A DNA stretch of 64,000 bases. Source: Flexivirga oryzae. Lineage in GTDB: Bacteria; Actinomycetota; Actinomycetes; Actinomycetales; Dermatophilaceae. The stretch is from assembly GCF_014190805.1 (NCBI RefSeq), contig NZ_JACHVQ010000001.1, forward strand, positions 1,054,001-1,118,000. The letters are read 5' to 3'. The translations under genes were made by a program, and so were the position numbers. Below the pieces are notes generated by a model. It was not told where the DNA came from and made no database searches. It saw nothing but the letters and a program-made list of their open reading frames with translations. Below are positions 1 through 8,208 of the stretch, one piece after another. The first letter of the stretch is position 1. The number at the start of each line of letters is the position of its first letter.

Positions 1-1218
1 GGGGGAGTGGGGTCGGGGCTACGGGCTTCGATGAAGCCACACCCCCTCTTCGTTCGTGAGGCGCGCGGTGCGCACGTCTGGGATCTGGACGGAGACCGGT
101 ACGTCGACTACGTGATGGCCTGGGGCCCAATACTGTTGGGGCACAGCGACCCTCGAGTGGTCGAGGCGGTACGTGAGGTCGCGACCCGGATGCAGGTCGT
201 CGGCACCAGCCACGAGCTGGAGTACCTCGCCGCCGAAGGGGTGCTCGCGGCAGTACCGCACGGCGAACGGCTGCTCTGGAGCAACACCGGGACCGAGGCC
301 GTGCAGGTCGCCCTGCGCCTTGCCCGAGCCGCGACCGGTCGGCGCCGGGTGCTCAAATTCGCTCGTAGCTATCACGGTTGGCACGACAGTGTGTATGCCG
401 GCCTCGACGAATCCGACAGCGGCAAGCCGGCCCTGCCGGCCAGCAAGGGGCAGTCGCCCAGTGCACTGGACGATCTGCTGGTCGCGACGTTCAACGACGT
501 CGCGATGGCCGGCCGCCTGCTCGGCGAGGCGGTGGAGCGCGACATCGCGGCGGTCCTGATCGACCCGATCCTCAGCAATGGCGGCGTCGAGGCCCCGGCC
601 CCGGATTTCTTGCCCACCCTGAGGTCGCTGTGTGACAGGCACGGGGTCGTGCTGATCTTCGACGAGGTGATCGCCGGTTTCCGGATCGCGCGCGGGGGCG
701 CGGCCGAGAAGTACGGCGTACCACCGGACCTCTCCGTCTTCGGCAAGGCGATGGCCGGCGGGTTCACCCAGAGCGCCGTCGTCGGCCGCGCCGACCTCGT
801 GGACCAGGTCACCTCCGGTGTGGTCCACGCCGGCACCTTCAACTCCAACCCGATCGCGCTGGCTGCTGTCGCGGCGACCATGACCGCCCTGGCCGAGCCC
901 GGTCTCTACGAGGCACTGGAGGCGACCTCCGCAGCTTTCGAACGGGCCGTCGGCGGCGTGCTCGCCGAGGAGCCCGGGGGCGGCGCCCTCCACCGGGTCG
1001 GGTCGCTGCTGCAGTACGTTCCCAGTGGCGGCGGCACCGGCCTGCACGGCACCGGTGGCCTGTGGGAACTCATCCTCGCGGGCATGCTGCGCGAGGGCTT
1101 CCTGTTCATGCCCTCGGGAAAGGTCTTCCTCTCCGCGGCGCACTCCGCTTCCGACGTCCGGGCGACCGCCGAGGCGCTCTCGACAGTGCTGGGCCGGCTC
1201 CGAGCTACGCGGACGTGA
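1..1218 (+). CDS. Class III aminotransferase, glutamate-1-semialdehyde aminomutase-like (5' end outside window)
   Basis: A PLP-dependent fold-type I enzyme that transfers an amino group to or from a carbonyl substrate; the substrate cannot be read from the sequence. Visible in order are RGAHVWDLDGDRYVDY, the phosphate-binding TGTEAVQVALRLARAA, SYHGWHD, FDEVIAGFR with the cofactor-binding Asp, and FGKAMAGGF with the Schiff-base Lys. This is the order seen in the glutamate-1-semialdehyde aminomutase group. The frame stays open to base 1, and family members usually have about 30-40 residues before the first of these motifs, so the true start is probably upstream; GTG at 7 and ATG at 31 look internal. 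No haem genes lie nearby, so a catabolic or secondary-metabolic aminotransferase is as likely as a haem enzyme. It is followed by a regulator and an efflux pump. Confidence 0.8.
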   Translation, partial: GGVGSGLRASMKPHPLFVREARGAHVWDLDGDRYVDYVMAWGPILLGHSDPRVVEAVREVATRMQVVGTSHELEYLAAEGVLAAVPHGERLLWSNTGTEAVQVALRLARAATGRRRVLKFARSYHGWHDSVYAGLDESDSGKPALPASKGQSPSALDDLLVATFNDVAMAGRLLGEAVERDIAAVLIDPILSNGGVEAPAPDFLPTLRSLCDRHGVVLIFDEVIAGFRIARGGAAEKYGVPPDLSVFGKAMAGGFTQSAVVGRADLVDQVTSGVVHAGTFNSNPIALAAVAATMTALAEPGLYEALEATSAAFERAVGGVLAEEPGGGALHRVGSLLQYVPSGGGTGLHGTGGLWELILAGMLREGFLFMPSGKVFLSAAHSASDVRATAEALSTVLGRLRATRT

Positions 1219-1252
1219 CCGACGGTCGGGGTAGTCTTCGACATGTTCATCT

Positions 1253-1261
1253 GACTGAGTC
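1253..1261. promoter_or_regulatory. Candidate TetR operator core, GACTGAGTC
   Basis: A 9-bp palindrome (GACT-G-AGTC) lies 16 bases before the tetR start codon. The same core with A in the centre (GACTAAGTC) lies in the promoter of the downstream MFS gene at 1997-2005. Shared cores before a TetR gene and the adjacent pump suggest one regulator acting at both sites; this is inference from pattern only. Confidence 0.45.
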
Positions 1262-1277
1262 GAAGGGGAGAATCGGC

Positions 1278-1865
1278 GTGCCACACGTCCCCACAGAGGT
1301 CCGGCGCCAGCAGTTCATCGATGCGGCCATCACGGTGATCGCTCGAGACGGTGTCGATGGTGCAACCACTCGACGGATCGCCGACGAGGCGGCGGCACCG
1401 CTGGCAACCCTGCACTACTGTTTCCAGACCAAGGAGAACCTGCTCTGGGCAGTCTTCCAGAGTCTCGCGGACACCGTGCGAATCAACGTGGAGAAGGTCA
1501 CCGGGCCCGGCCAGGCAACTGCTGCCATCGCGACCCGACTGCTCGCCGAGGCGGTCCGTTGGGGCATCGACAACCCGGCCGCCACCCGTGCCCAGATCGA
1601 GATCCTGTTGTGGGCCGAGCGCAACGATCGGGCCTTCGCCGTCCGGGTCTACGACATGTTCATCGATTCGTGGAAGGGCTACCTGGCTGGAGCGAGGACC
1701 CCGCTTCCGGACGAGGAGCTCGAGACGGTCACGCGGATGATCGTGGCCATGCTCGACGGTCTCTCCTTGCAGCTGTTCACCCATGGCGACACGGAGCGAG
1801 CGTTGCGCGAGGCGGCGACCGCCGAAGCGATGCTGACGGCATACCTGCGTCGACGGCGTCGCTGA
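1278..1865 (+). CDS. TetR-family transcriptional regulator
   Basis: A 195-residue one-component repressor. The N-terminal helix-turn-helix domain covers about residues 5-55 (EVRRQQFIDAAITVIARDG, then ATTRRIADEAAAPLATLHYCFQTKENLL), with an all-helical ligand-binding domain behind it. I chose the GTG at 1278 because it gives the usual short N-terminus before the first helix and has an AAGGGGAG ribosome-binding site at 1263-1270. The frame continues open upstream through the aminotransferase tail, so longer starts are possible but unlikely. The next gene in the same direction is an MFS pump whose promoter carries a palindrome with the same core as the site before this gene. It therefore probably represses itself and the pump; the inducer is unknown. 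Confidence 0.88.
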   Translation: MPHVPTEVRRQQFIDAAITVIARDGVDGATTRRIADEAAAPLATLHYCFQTKENLLWAVFQSLADTVRINVEKVTGPGQATAAIATRLLAEAVRWGIDNPAATRAQIEILLWAERNDRAFAVRVYDMFIDSWKGYLAGARTPLPDEELETVTRMIVAMLDGLSLQLFTHGDTERALREAATAEAMLTAYLRRRRR

Positions 1866-1962
1866 CAGCGGGTTGCTCGACAGCGGGGTGGTGACGGCGA
1901 GTCCGTCACCACCCTTTCTGGACGTCCGGGCCGTACGGCTGGAACCCATTGCGCGAAAGGCC

Positions 1963-1991
1963 TTGTGACACAAGTCACTCAGCAATATGAT
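1963..1991 (+). promoter_or_regulatory. Promoter of the MFS transporter gene
   Basis: TTGTGA (1963-1968) and TATGAT (1986-1991) are separated by 17 bp, a good match to a vegetative promoter. The -35 hexamer lies within a perfect palindrome, CTTGTG-A-CACAAG (1962-1974). A second perfect palindrome, ACGACT-A-AGTCGT (1995-2007), covers the expected transcription start near 1998. Two palindromes of the same 6+1+6 design at -35 and +1 suggest repression. The second shares its GACTnAGTC core with the site before tetR. Confidence 0.6.
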
Positions 1992-2032
1992 CAAACGACT
2001 AAGTCGTATGAACAAAGACGCGAGGACCCGCC

Positions 2033-3502
2033 ATGACCAACCTCCGGCCCACGAACGAGGCACCGCCCGTTCGCTGTGTGTCTGCGCCAGCGAACAAGCG
2101 AGCGATGATCGGAATCGGCGCGTTGCTGGTCATGCTGACCAATGCGATCGTCTTCCTCCTTCCGCCGCTGCTGCCCACCATCCAGGATCAGTACGGCCTC
2201 ACGACCGTCGCCGAGACGACCTGGCTGTACACGGCGCTCACCCTCGGCGGCGGAGTCAGCTTCATCCTGTTGCCGCGGGTCGCGGACATCTACGGCGACC
2301 GCAATGCGGCGGTGATCGCATCAGCCCTTCTCGTGGCGGGTGCCACCATCCCCGCGATCGGCGACTCGTATCCCACACTGCTGATCGGCTCGGTCATCAT
2401 GGGCTTCGGTGGTGCGGCGCAGTTGCTGCCGCTCGGCTTCCTGCGCCGCAACCTCGGGGACAGCGGTCTGACCATTGCCGTGGCCGTGCTGGTCATCGCC
2501 ACGGGGATCGGCATCGTCCTGGGGATGATCGGTGGCGGGTACACGGTCGAGCACCTCTCGTTGCGCGACATCTTCATCTTCCTCGCCGTGGCCGCTGTCG
2601 CGACGACGGTGATCGCGTTCCTGGCCATCCCGCACGCTCCGCCGGCCGAGCCGACGGGACGCATCGGTGTGCTCGGGACGGTGTGGATGATCGCCTGGGT
2701 CGCGGCGATCCTGCTGGCGCTGACCCAGGGCCTCGTGTGGGGCACCGGCGCGCTGATCCCGCTGGCGCTCGGCATCATCGGCGGGGTCGCGTGGATGCGG
2801 GTTGAGCGGCGCTCGCCGGCTGCGGTGTTCGACGCGGCCGTGCTGAAAGCCCCGTTCGTCGTCGCCGCCTCGACCTGCGTCGGTCTGTTCGCCGCTGTCA
2901 ACGCGGCATTCCTGTTGCTGCTGAGCGCCTTCGCCCAGGTCGCACCGTCGACGTTGCCGGCCGGCAAGGGTTACGGCCTCGGTCTCAGTGCACTGCAGAC
3001 CGGGTTGCTCATGCTGCCGTTCGCTCTCACCTTCCTCGTCGGCAGTGTCATCGCGGACGGTCCGGCCAACCGCGGTCGTGGCGGTCCGGTGCTGATCCTG
3101 GGCGCGTGCACCTGCATCTCCGGGTTCGCCTTCTTGGCCTTCGCCCACGACCGCGTGTGGGAATACCTCGTCGGGGCAGCCATGGTCGGGCTCGGCTGCA
3201 GCATCGGATACGCCGCCGGATTCACCCTCGTTCAGCTCGCCGTGCCGGAAGCAAAGGCGGGGATGGCGGCCGGTGTCGCCGGCACGGCGATGGCGGTCGG
3301 CTTCGCCTTCGGCACCGCGCTGGTGACCGGCGTCCTCAGCGCGTCGGTCCTGCCGGTCTCGGGCTCCACCACCGAGGTGGCCGCCAAGAGCCTGTACGGC
3401 GACAGCTATTGGGTCGCCGCAGTGCTCGCCGGCTTCATCGTGCTCACTGTGGTGCGGTCGCGCGCTCGGGCCACACGGCGTGGGGGCGTCGCCGTCGTGT
3501 GA
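2033..3502 (+). CDS. MFS transporter, DHA2-like multidrug efflux type
   Basis: A 489-residue polytopic membrane protein of the major facilitator superfamily, predicted to export small molecules using the proton gradient. Its length and the dense run of hydrophobic segments fit the 14-helix DHA2 layout; the first helix begins near residue 23 (KRAMIGIGALLVMLTNAIVFLLP). The loop after helix 2 carries LPRVADIYGDRNAAV, a variant of MFS motif A with a D-x-x-G-D-R core. A long hydrophobic gap-filling pair in the middle (residues about 210-255) is typical of 14-helix members. ATG at 2033 has GAGGA upstream at 2022-2026. The palindromic promoter and the preceding TetR gene suggest an inducible drug or metabolite pump. 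The substrate is unknown. Confidence 0.85.
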   Translation: MTNLRPTNEAPPVRCVSAPANKRAMIGIGALLVMLTNAIVFLLPPLLPTIQDQYGLTTVAETTWLYTALTLGGGVSFILLPRVADIYGDRNAAVIASALLVAGATIPAIGDSYPTLLIGSVIMGFGGAAQLLPLGFLRRNLGDSGLTIAVAVLVIATGIGIVLGMIGGGYTVEHLSLRDIFIFLAVAAVATTVIAFLAIPHAPPAEPTGRIGVLGTVWMIAWVAAILLALTQGLVWGTGALIPLALGIIGGVAWMRVERRSPAAVFDAAVLKAPFVVAASTCVGLFAAVNAAFLLLLSAFAQVAPSTLPAGKGYGLGLSALQTGLLMLPFALTFLVGSVIADGPANRGRGGPVLILGACTCISGFAFLAFAHDRVWEYLVGAAMVGLGCSIGYAAGFTLVQLAVPEAKAGMAAGVAGTAMAVGFAFGTALVTGVLSASVLPVSGSTTEVAAKSLYGDSYWVAAVLAGFIVLTVVRSRARATRRGGVAVV

Positions 3503-3584
3503 CGGGCGATGCTGTCGATCGCCTTCGGGACGTGCTGCAGGTCCGTGCTCAAGGCGGTTCACATATTGAACTAGGTCTACAGAA

Positions 3585-3770
3585 GTGCGCGTGGCCGTGA
3601 TGACGTCGCGGCCCGGTCGCATCAAACAGATCGTCGACATCGACCCACCCGACTCGACCCTTGGCGGCGACCGGCGTTCGACCCCCGAATTCGTCGAGCA
3701 GCGGCACCACATCTGGCAGCTGTTGCAGGACGAGGTCGCCGGAAGCCGCCAGACCGTCGCCGCACACTGA
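3585..3770 (+). pseudogene. C-terminal remnant of an ABC importer ATPase (SsuB/TauB-like)
   Basis: This 61-codon frame reads VRVAVMTSRPGRI, then IVDIDPPDSTLGG, TPEFVEQRHHIWQLLQDEV. That is the C-terminal tail of nitrate/sulfonate/taurine ABC ATPases, where RPGRI follows the H-loop region. Walker A, the signature motif and Walker B are missing. An in-frame TGA lies at 3567-3569, and the preceding bases up to the MFS gene do not encode them in any frame. The break point lies between 3503 and 3585. The stop is 11 bases before the permease ATG, the normal operon spacing. I read it as the end of a deleted ATPase gene; whether the fragment is translated is unknown. Confidence 0.75.
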
Positions 3771-3781
3771 GGAGAACAACC

Positions 3782-4648
3782 ATGAGCCAGACGCTCACCC
3801 CCATCGATCCCGCGCTACGGCACGGACCCGAGGCCGCCCCGGTCCAGGGCAGCACACCGATCACCACACGCGTCGGGCGCCCGCTCGCGTGGGCCGGTCG
3901 CGGCGCCGCGACGGTCGCCAAACGCGTTGCCGCCATCGGCGTGTTCCTCGTGCTGTGGCAGGTCGCCCCGAAGCTCGGCTGGGTGGAGGAAGCCTTCCTG
4001 CCGCCGTTCACGACGGTGCTGGACGCCCTGGTCGACCTGGCCCGATCGGGCGTCCTGTGGACCGACATCTCGGCCAGCCTGCACCGATCGCTCGCCGGGT
4101 TCGCCATCGCGATCGCCATCGGCATACCACTCGGCCTGCTCATCGCGTGGTACCGCACACTGTCGGAGATCCTCAACCCGTTGCTGATCATCTTCCTGAA
4201 CACGGCTGCGGTCGCACTGATCCCGGTGTTCACGCTGATCCTCGGCATCGGTGATTTCTCCAAGATCATGATCATCGCCTACGCGTGCTTCTGGACCGTC
4301 CTGTACAACACGATCAGCGGCGCCCGCGACGTCGACCCGCTGCTCATCCGGTCGGCCAGGTCGCTCGGCCTGTCCAGCCGCAAGCTGTTCGTCAAGGTGA
4401 TCCTTCCGGCGGCGGCGCCGGCCATCTTCACCGGCATCCGGCTGGCAGGGGCGGTGTCGATGCTCGTCCTGGTCACCAGCGAATTCGTCGGCGCCAAAGC
4501 AGGTCTCGGCTATGTGATCATCGCTTCACAGAACAACTTCCAGATCCCGCAGATGTATGCCGGCATCGTCACGATCTCGGTCATCGGCCTCGCCTTCAAC
4601 TACCTGCTCGTCCTCGCGGAGCGCCGGTTCTCCCGCTGGCGCGTCTGA
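3782..4648 (+). CDS. ABC transporter permease, nitrate/sulfonate/taurine type
   Basis: A 288-residue inner-membrane permease of the SsuC/TauC family, which forms the channel for import of sulfonates, taurine, nitrate or similar small anions with a periplasmic or lipoprotein binding protein. The cytoplasmic EAA-like coupling loop is clear at about residues 185-215 (IRSARSLGLSSRKLFVKVIL, with P soon after), flanked by about six transmembrane segments starting near residue 47. GGAGAA at 3770-3775 serves as ribosome-binding site. The partner ATPase is present only as a C-terminal remnant just upstream and no solute-binding protein is in the window. The importer is therefore probably inactive, unless partners are supplied from elsewhere. 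Confidence 0.88.
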   Translation: MSQTLTPIDPALRHGPEAAPVQGSTPITTRVGRPLAWAGRGAATVAKRVAAIGVFLVLWQVAPKLGWVEEAFLPPFTTVLDALVDLARSGVLWTDISASLHRSLAGFAIAIAIGIPLGLLIAWYRTLSEILNPLLIIFLNTAAVALIPVFTLILGIGDFSKIMIIAYACFWTVLYNTISGARDVDPLLIRSARSLGLSSRKLFVKVILPAAAPAIFTGIRLAGAVSMLVLVTSEFVGAKAGLGYVIIASQNNFQIPQMYAGIVTISVIGLAFNYLLVLAERRFSRWRV

Positions 4649-4697
4649 CCGACCGATCCACCACCCACTCATCCCGAACCACCCGAAAGGACGCATC

Positions 4698-5681
4698 ATG
4701 ACCGCTCAGCTCGACACCTTCACCACCGACTCCATCGCCACCCGGGCCGTGCCGCTGCCCGACTACGACCACATCGAGGTCCGCAAGGTCGGTGACCACA
4801 TCGGCGCCCAGATCGGCGGCGTCACGATCGGCGCGGATGTCCCACCCGCACAGGTCGCCGAGATCAAGGCCGCGCTGGCTGCCCATCAGGTGATCTTCTT
4901 CCGCGGCCAGCACCACGCCGACGACGCCGACCAGCGGGCCTTCGCCGCCCTGCTCGGAACACTCACCAAACCGCACCCCACGGTCGCGGGGGACGGCGAC
5001 GCGGTCCTGCTGATCGACTCCGATCACAGCAAGGCCAACAGCTGGCACACCGATGTCACCTTCGTGGACCGCATCCCCTCGGCGTCACTGCTGCGGGCGG
5101 TCGAGCTGCCGCCATACGGTGGCACGACGGTGTGGGCGAACACCACCCGGGCCTACGCACAACTCCACCCGGCGCTGCAAGCACTCGCCGACCGGCTCTG
5201 GGCGGTCCACTCCAACCTGTACGACTACGCCGCCGAGCACGACGAGAAGCGCCTCGGCGGGATCGACGTCAAGGAGACGGCATACCGGGAGGAGTTCCGG
5301 CACCTGGAGTTCGAGACCGAACACCCCGTCGTGCGCATCCACCCGGTCACCGGTGAGCGCACGCTGTTCCTGGGCCACTTCATCCAGCACTTCGTCGGGC
5401 TGACCCGCGACGACTCACAGGACCTCTTCCGGCTGTTCCAGCGGCACGTCACCCGGCTGGACAACACCGTTCGGTGGAACTGGCGCGAGGGCGACCTCGC
5501 GGTGTGGGACAACCAGGCGACCCAGCACTATGCGGTCGACGACTACGACGCCCGTGAGCACCGCCGACTGCATCGCATCACCCTGGCCGGAGAGGTGCCG
5601 GTGAGCATCGATGGTGTGCGGAGCTCGACCCGTAAGGGGGACGCGAGTCACTACTCACCCATCGCGTCCTTCGCCTCCTGA
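4698..5681 (+). CDS. TauD/TfdA-family Fe(II)/2-oxoglutarate dioxygenase
   Basis: A 327-residue cytoplasmic dioxygenase that oxidises a substrate with O2 and 2-oxoglutarate, typically releasing sulfite from taurine or alkylsulfonates in this family. The iron facial triad is visible: H117 and D119 in SWHTDVTF and H292 in LHRITLAG. The LFLGHFIQHFVGL segment is typical of TauD relatives. The ATG at 4698 follows GAAAGGA at 4685-4691; longer in-frame starts lie inside the permease gene. Placement directly after a sulfonate-type permease, 49 bases away, supports an organosulfur substrate, but sulfate esters, phenoxyacids or other acids cannot be excluded. Confidence 0.86.
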   Translation: MTAQLDTFTTDSIATRAVPLPDYDHIEVRKVGDHIGAQIGGVTIGADVPPAQVAEIKAALAAHQVIFFRGQHHADDADQRAFAALLGTLTKPHPTVAGDGDAVLLIDSDHSKANSWHTDVTFVDRIPSASLLRAVELPPYGGTTVWANTTRAYAQLHPALQALADRLWAVHSNLYDYAAEHDEKRLGGIDVKETAYREEFRHLEFETEHPVVRIHPVTGERTLFLGHFIQHFVGLTRDDSQDLFRLFQRHVTRLDNTVRWNWREGDLAVWDNQATQHYAVDDYDAREHRRLHRITLAGEVPVSIDGVRSSTRKGDASHYSPIASFAS

Positions 5682-5715
5682 TCGAATGCCGACGCCGGGT
5701 GGACAGGACTCAGTC

Positions 5716-7272
5716 ATGATCACGACCGCAGCCGGACCACGAGTGGTGGTGGTCGGGGCGGGAGCCGCAGGTGCGCTGATGACGCTGCACCTGGCCCGCG
5801 CCGCCGCACAACGATCGTCGGGTCTCGACGTCGTGGTGGTCGACCCGGTCAGCACGCTCGGTGCCGGGACCGCGTTCGGAACGCGCGACGAGGCGCATCT
5901 GCTGAACGTGCCGGCGGCGGGTATGAGTGCCCTGCCCGAGGACCCCGCGCACTTCGTCGCATGGCGGCGGCGGACTTGCGCGGAGACCGCGGGCCCGGAC
6001 GAGTTCGCACCGCGGCGCAGTTACGCGCAGTACCTCGACCACACGGTGCGTTCCGCGCTGGCCAACGCCGAAGGGCGGGTGCGCCTCAGGGTGCGCGCGG
6101 GCACCGCGGTGCAGCTCGACCGGCGGGCCCGGAGCGTGCTGGTCGGTCTGGACGACGGCACCCGGATCCAGGCCGATGCCGTGGTGCTGGCAACCGGGCT
6201 CAGCAGGCCGGGGTTCTCCTGGGCACCCGACGAGCTGGTGCGCAGCGACTTCTTCATCGCCGATCCGTGGGTCCCCGGGGCGCTGGACGTGGTGTCGCGG
6301 GACCGGACTGGTCCGGCGGACGTGCTGCTGGTGGGAACCGGCCTGACCATGGTCGACATCGCGGCGACCCTCGGTCAGCGGCCTCGGAAGGGCCGGGTGC
6401 TGCACGCGATCAGCCGGTCCGGTGTGCGGCCCCACCGGCACGCGGCCGTGATCGCACCGCCGGTCATCCCGGATGTGGCGGACTGGGGGAGCAGTATTGC
6501 CGAGCTGCGCCGGCGGATGGCCGCCCACATCAGTCACGTCGAGGCGACCACCGGCGACTGGCGGCCCGGCGTCGACGGTTTGCGGCACCAGCTGAGCACC
6601 TTGTGGTCGCGCCTCAGCGAGTCGGACCGCATGGCGTTCCTGGCCGAGGATGCGGGCGCGTGGAACCGCATGCGGCACCGCATGCCACCGCGAAGCGCCG
6701 AGGCATTGGACGGGCTGCTGCAGAGTCGACGGTTGACCGTGAATGCCGCGACGGTGCAACGGGTTCGGGCGTTGGCCGGTGGTGGTCTGCACGTCACGTT
6801 GGATGACGGATCCGAGCGCGACGTCGGCTGGGTGATCAACGCCACGGGCCCTCGCACCGACATCCGCGCATGGAACAACCCGCTCGTCGACAACCTTCTC
6901 CGGACCCGTACCGGCGGTGTGCGATTCGGTGTCGTCAGCACGGCCGGGCTGGGTCTGCGGACCCGTGCAGGGCGCCTGGTCGACTCCCGGGGGCGTACCA
7001 CCGCGCCGGTGTGGGCCCTGGGTGCACTGCTGCGCGGTGACCTGTGGGAGTCCACCGCGATCCCCGAGATCCGCATGCAGGCCCACGCACTCGCCACGGC
7101 CGTCCTGGATCGGCTCGACGCGGTCGGCGGCCCCGATCAGTGGCCGACGGACCCGCGGCGCAGCACCAGCGTCGTCACGAGATGCCAGACCATCGACGTG
7201 AAGACGATGACCCATGCGGCCAGCGCCACCCACGCCATCACCGAGCCGATGTCGCCCACGATCGGCAGGTGA
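5716..7272 (+). CDS. FAD/NAD(P)-binding protein (flavoprotein of unknown substrate)
   Basis: A 518-residue protein with an N-terminal dinucleotide-binding fold (RVVVVGAGAAGALMTLHLAR, about residues 10-30) followed by VVVDPVSTLGAGTAFGTRDEAHLLNVPAAGMSALP. This pattern is typical of the FAD_NAD_binding_9 group found with siderophore, amine or sulfur metabolism. A second nucleotide-binding element (DVLLVGTGLTMVDIA) lies near residue 205. It is 34 bases downstream of the TauD-like gene and probably in the same unit. Its last ~45 codons overlap the convergent transporter gene by 136 bases, and this tail has no family look, so an ancestral stop codon may have been lost. The reaction is unknown. Confidence 0.75.
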   Translation: MITTAAGPRVVVVGAGAAGALMTLHLARAAAQRSSGLDVVVVDPVSTLGAGTAFGTRDEAHLLNVPAAGMSALPEDPAHFVAWRRRTCAETAGPDEFAPRRSYAQYLDHTVRSALANAEGRVRLRVRAGTAVQLDRRARSVLVGLDDGTRIQADAVVLATGLSRPGFSWAPDELVRSDFFIADPWVPGALDVVSRDRTGPADVLLVGTGLTMVDIAATLGQRPRKGRVLHAISRSGVRPHRHAAVIAPPVIPDVADWGSSIAELRRRMAAHISHVEATTGDWRPGVDGLRHQLSTLWSRLSESDRMAFLAEDAGAWNRMRHRMPPRSAEALDGLLQSRRLTVNAATVQRVRALAGGGLHVTLDDGSERDVGWVINATGPRTDIRAWNNPLVDNLLRTRTGGVRFGVVSTAGLGLRTRAGRLVDSRGRTTAPVWALGALLRGDLWESTAIPEIRMQAHALATAVLDRLDAVGGPDQWPTDPRRSTSVVTRCQTIDVKTMTHAASATHAITEPMSPTIGR

Positions 7273-8204
7273 TCGACGTGGCCGAGATAGTACGACGCCA
7301 CTGCGTACATGCCAAGCGGGAAGATGATGCTCCACAGCGTTGCGTCATACACCAACGGGATGCGGTGCGTGATGTGCCGCCACCACGCTGCCGCGAACAG
7401 CACCGGGATCAGCCAGGTGCCGAACACCCAGAAGATCACTGAGGATCCGGCGATGAGGCCGCGTGTTGCGGCCACCATCGGCGCGTCCGCCATCTGCACG
7501 ATCCGGGCACCGGCGAGCACCGTGATCGCGGTGGCACCCATCGCCACCCAGTAGACGGGAGTGAAATCGGCGGGCTCCAGCTTGTAGAGCAACAACCGCG
7601 CGATGACGAGCACCGCGACGGCGGCATACAGGAAGGCACCGACGCCCCACGAGAAGACGGCGACCAGCGCGAAGACCCGGCGACCGGTGTGCATCGTGGG
7701 TTCCAGTGCGGCAGTGAGCACGGCGACCGACTGGCTGGCCACCACCCAGATGAACCAGGAGCCGTTGGCGCCACCGAGCGCGGGGCGGACCGATGGGTTG
7801 AGCACGGCCGTCCAGGGGATGACGTAACCCAGCACGAACCAGGTCAGGGCGCCGATCGCCAGGAGGCAGATCGCCGGCGTCCGGAACCCCTCCAGTGCCG
7901 CTCGCGCGCCGACCACGTCGGTGGCCGCGACGAACGTGAAGAAGCCGAAACCCCTTCGTGGGTCCGTGAAGTCGGCGCGCAGCAGGCGCCAATAGGCGGT
8001 GATGCGCCAGCAGTGCAGCGCCGCGAGCACGACCCAACTGGCGATCGCCAGGGCGAACATGACGCGCGACAACGCATGGTGTCCGTTGTCCCACATGGCG
8101 ATCGAGATGATGCCGGTGCCCATGACCAGCGCGAAGTAGCCCGGGTTGAGTGTGGCGACGGCAGCCGAGATCGCGGCACGGAGGCTGCCCCGCGGACCGG
8201 TCAT
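7137..8204 (-). CDS. TDT-family transporter (tellurite-resistance/dicarboxylate type, TehA-like)
   Basis: A 355-residue membrane protein with about ten hydrophobic segments. The start LNPGYFALVMGTGIISIAMW matches the first helix of the TDT (tellurite-resistance/dicarboxylate transporter) family, which includes TehA, Mae1 and the anion channel SLAC1. The later segment YDATLWSIIFPLGMYAVASY is also a family hallmark. The cargo may be a dicarboxylate, sulfite or chloride; the sequence does not decide. The ATG at 8204 lies 4 bases after the stop of the small membrane protein upstream on this strand, so the two are co-transcribed. The gene converges on and overlaps the flavoprotein gene. Confidence 0.82.
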   Translation of the reverse strand: MTGPRGSLRAAISAAVATLNPGYFALVMGTGIISIAMWDNGHHALSRVMFALAIASWVVLAALHCWRITAYWRLLRADFTDPRRGFGFFTFVAATDVVGARAALEGFRTPAICLLAIGALTWFVLGYVIPWTAVLNPSVRPALGGANGSWFIWVVASQSVAVLTAALEPTMHTGRRVFALVAVFSWGVGAFLYAAVAVLVIARLLLYKLEPADFTPVYWVAMGATAITVLAGARIVQMADAPMVAATRGLIAGSSVIFWVFGTWLIPVLFAAAWWRHITHRIPLVYDATLWSIIFPLGMYAVASYYLGHVDHLPIVGDIGSVMAWVALAAWVIVFTSMVWHLVTTLVLRRGSVGH

Positions 8205-8208
8205 CGGC

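Noticed and set aside
19..1284. 421-codon frame on the minus strand opposite the aminotransferase
   Set aside because: It is an antisense shadow of the aminotransferase, typical of high-GC DNA; the translation has no family motifs and an improbable Arg/Gly/His composition.
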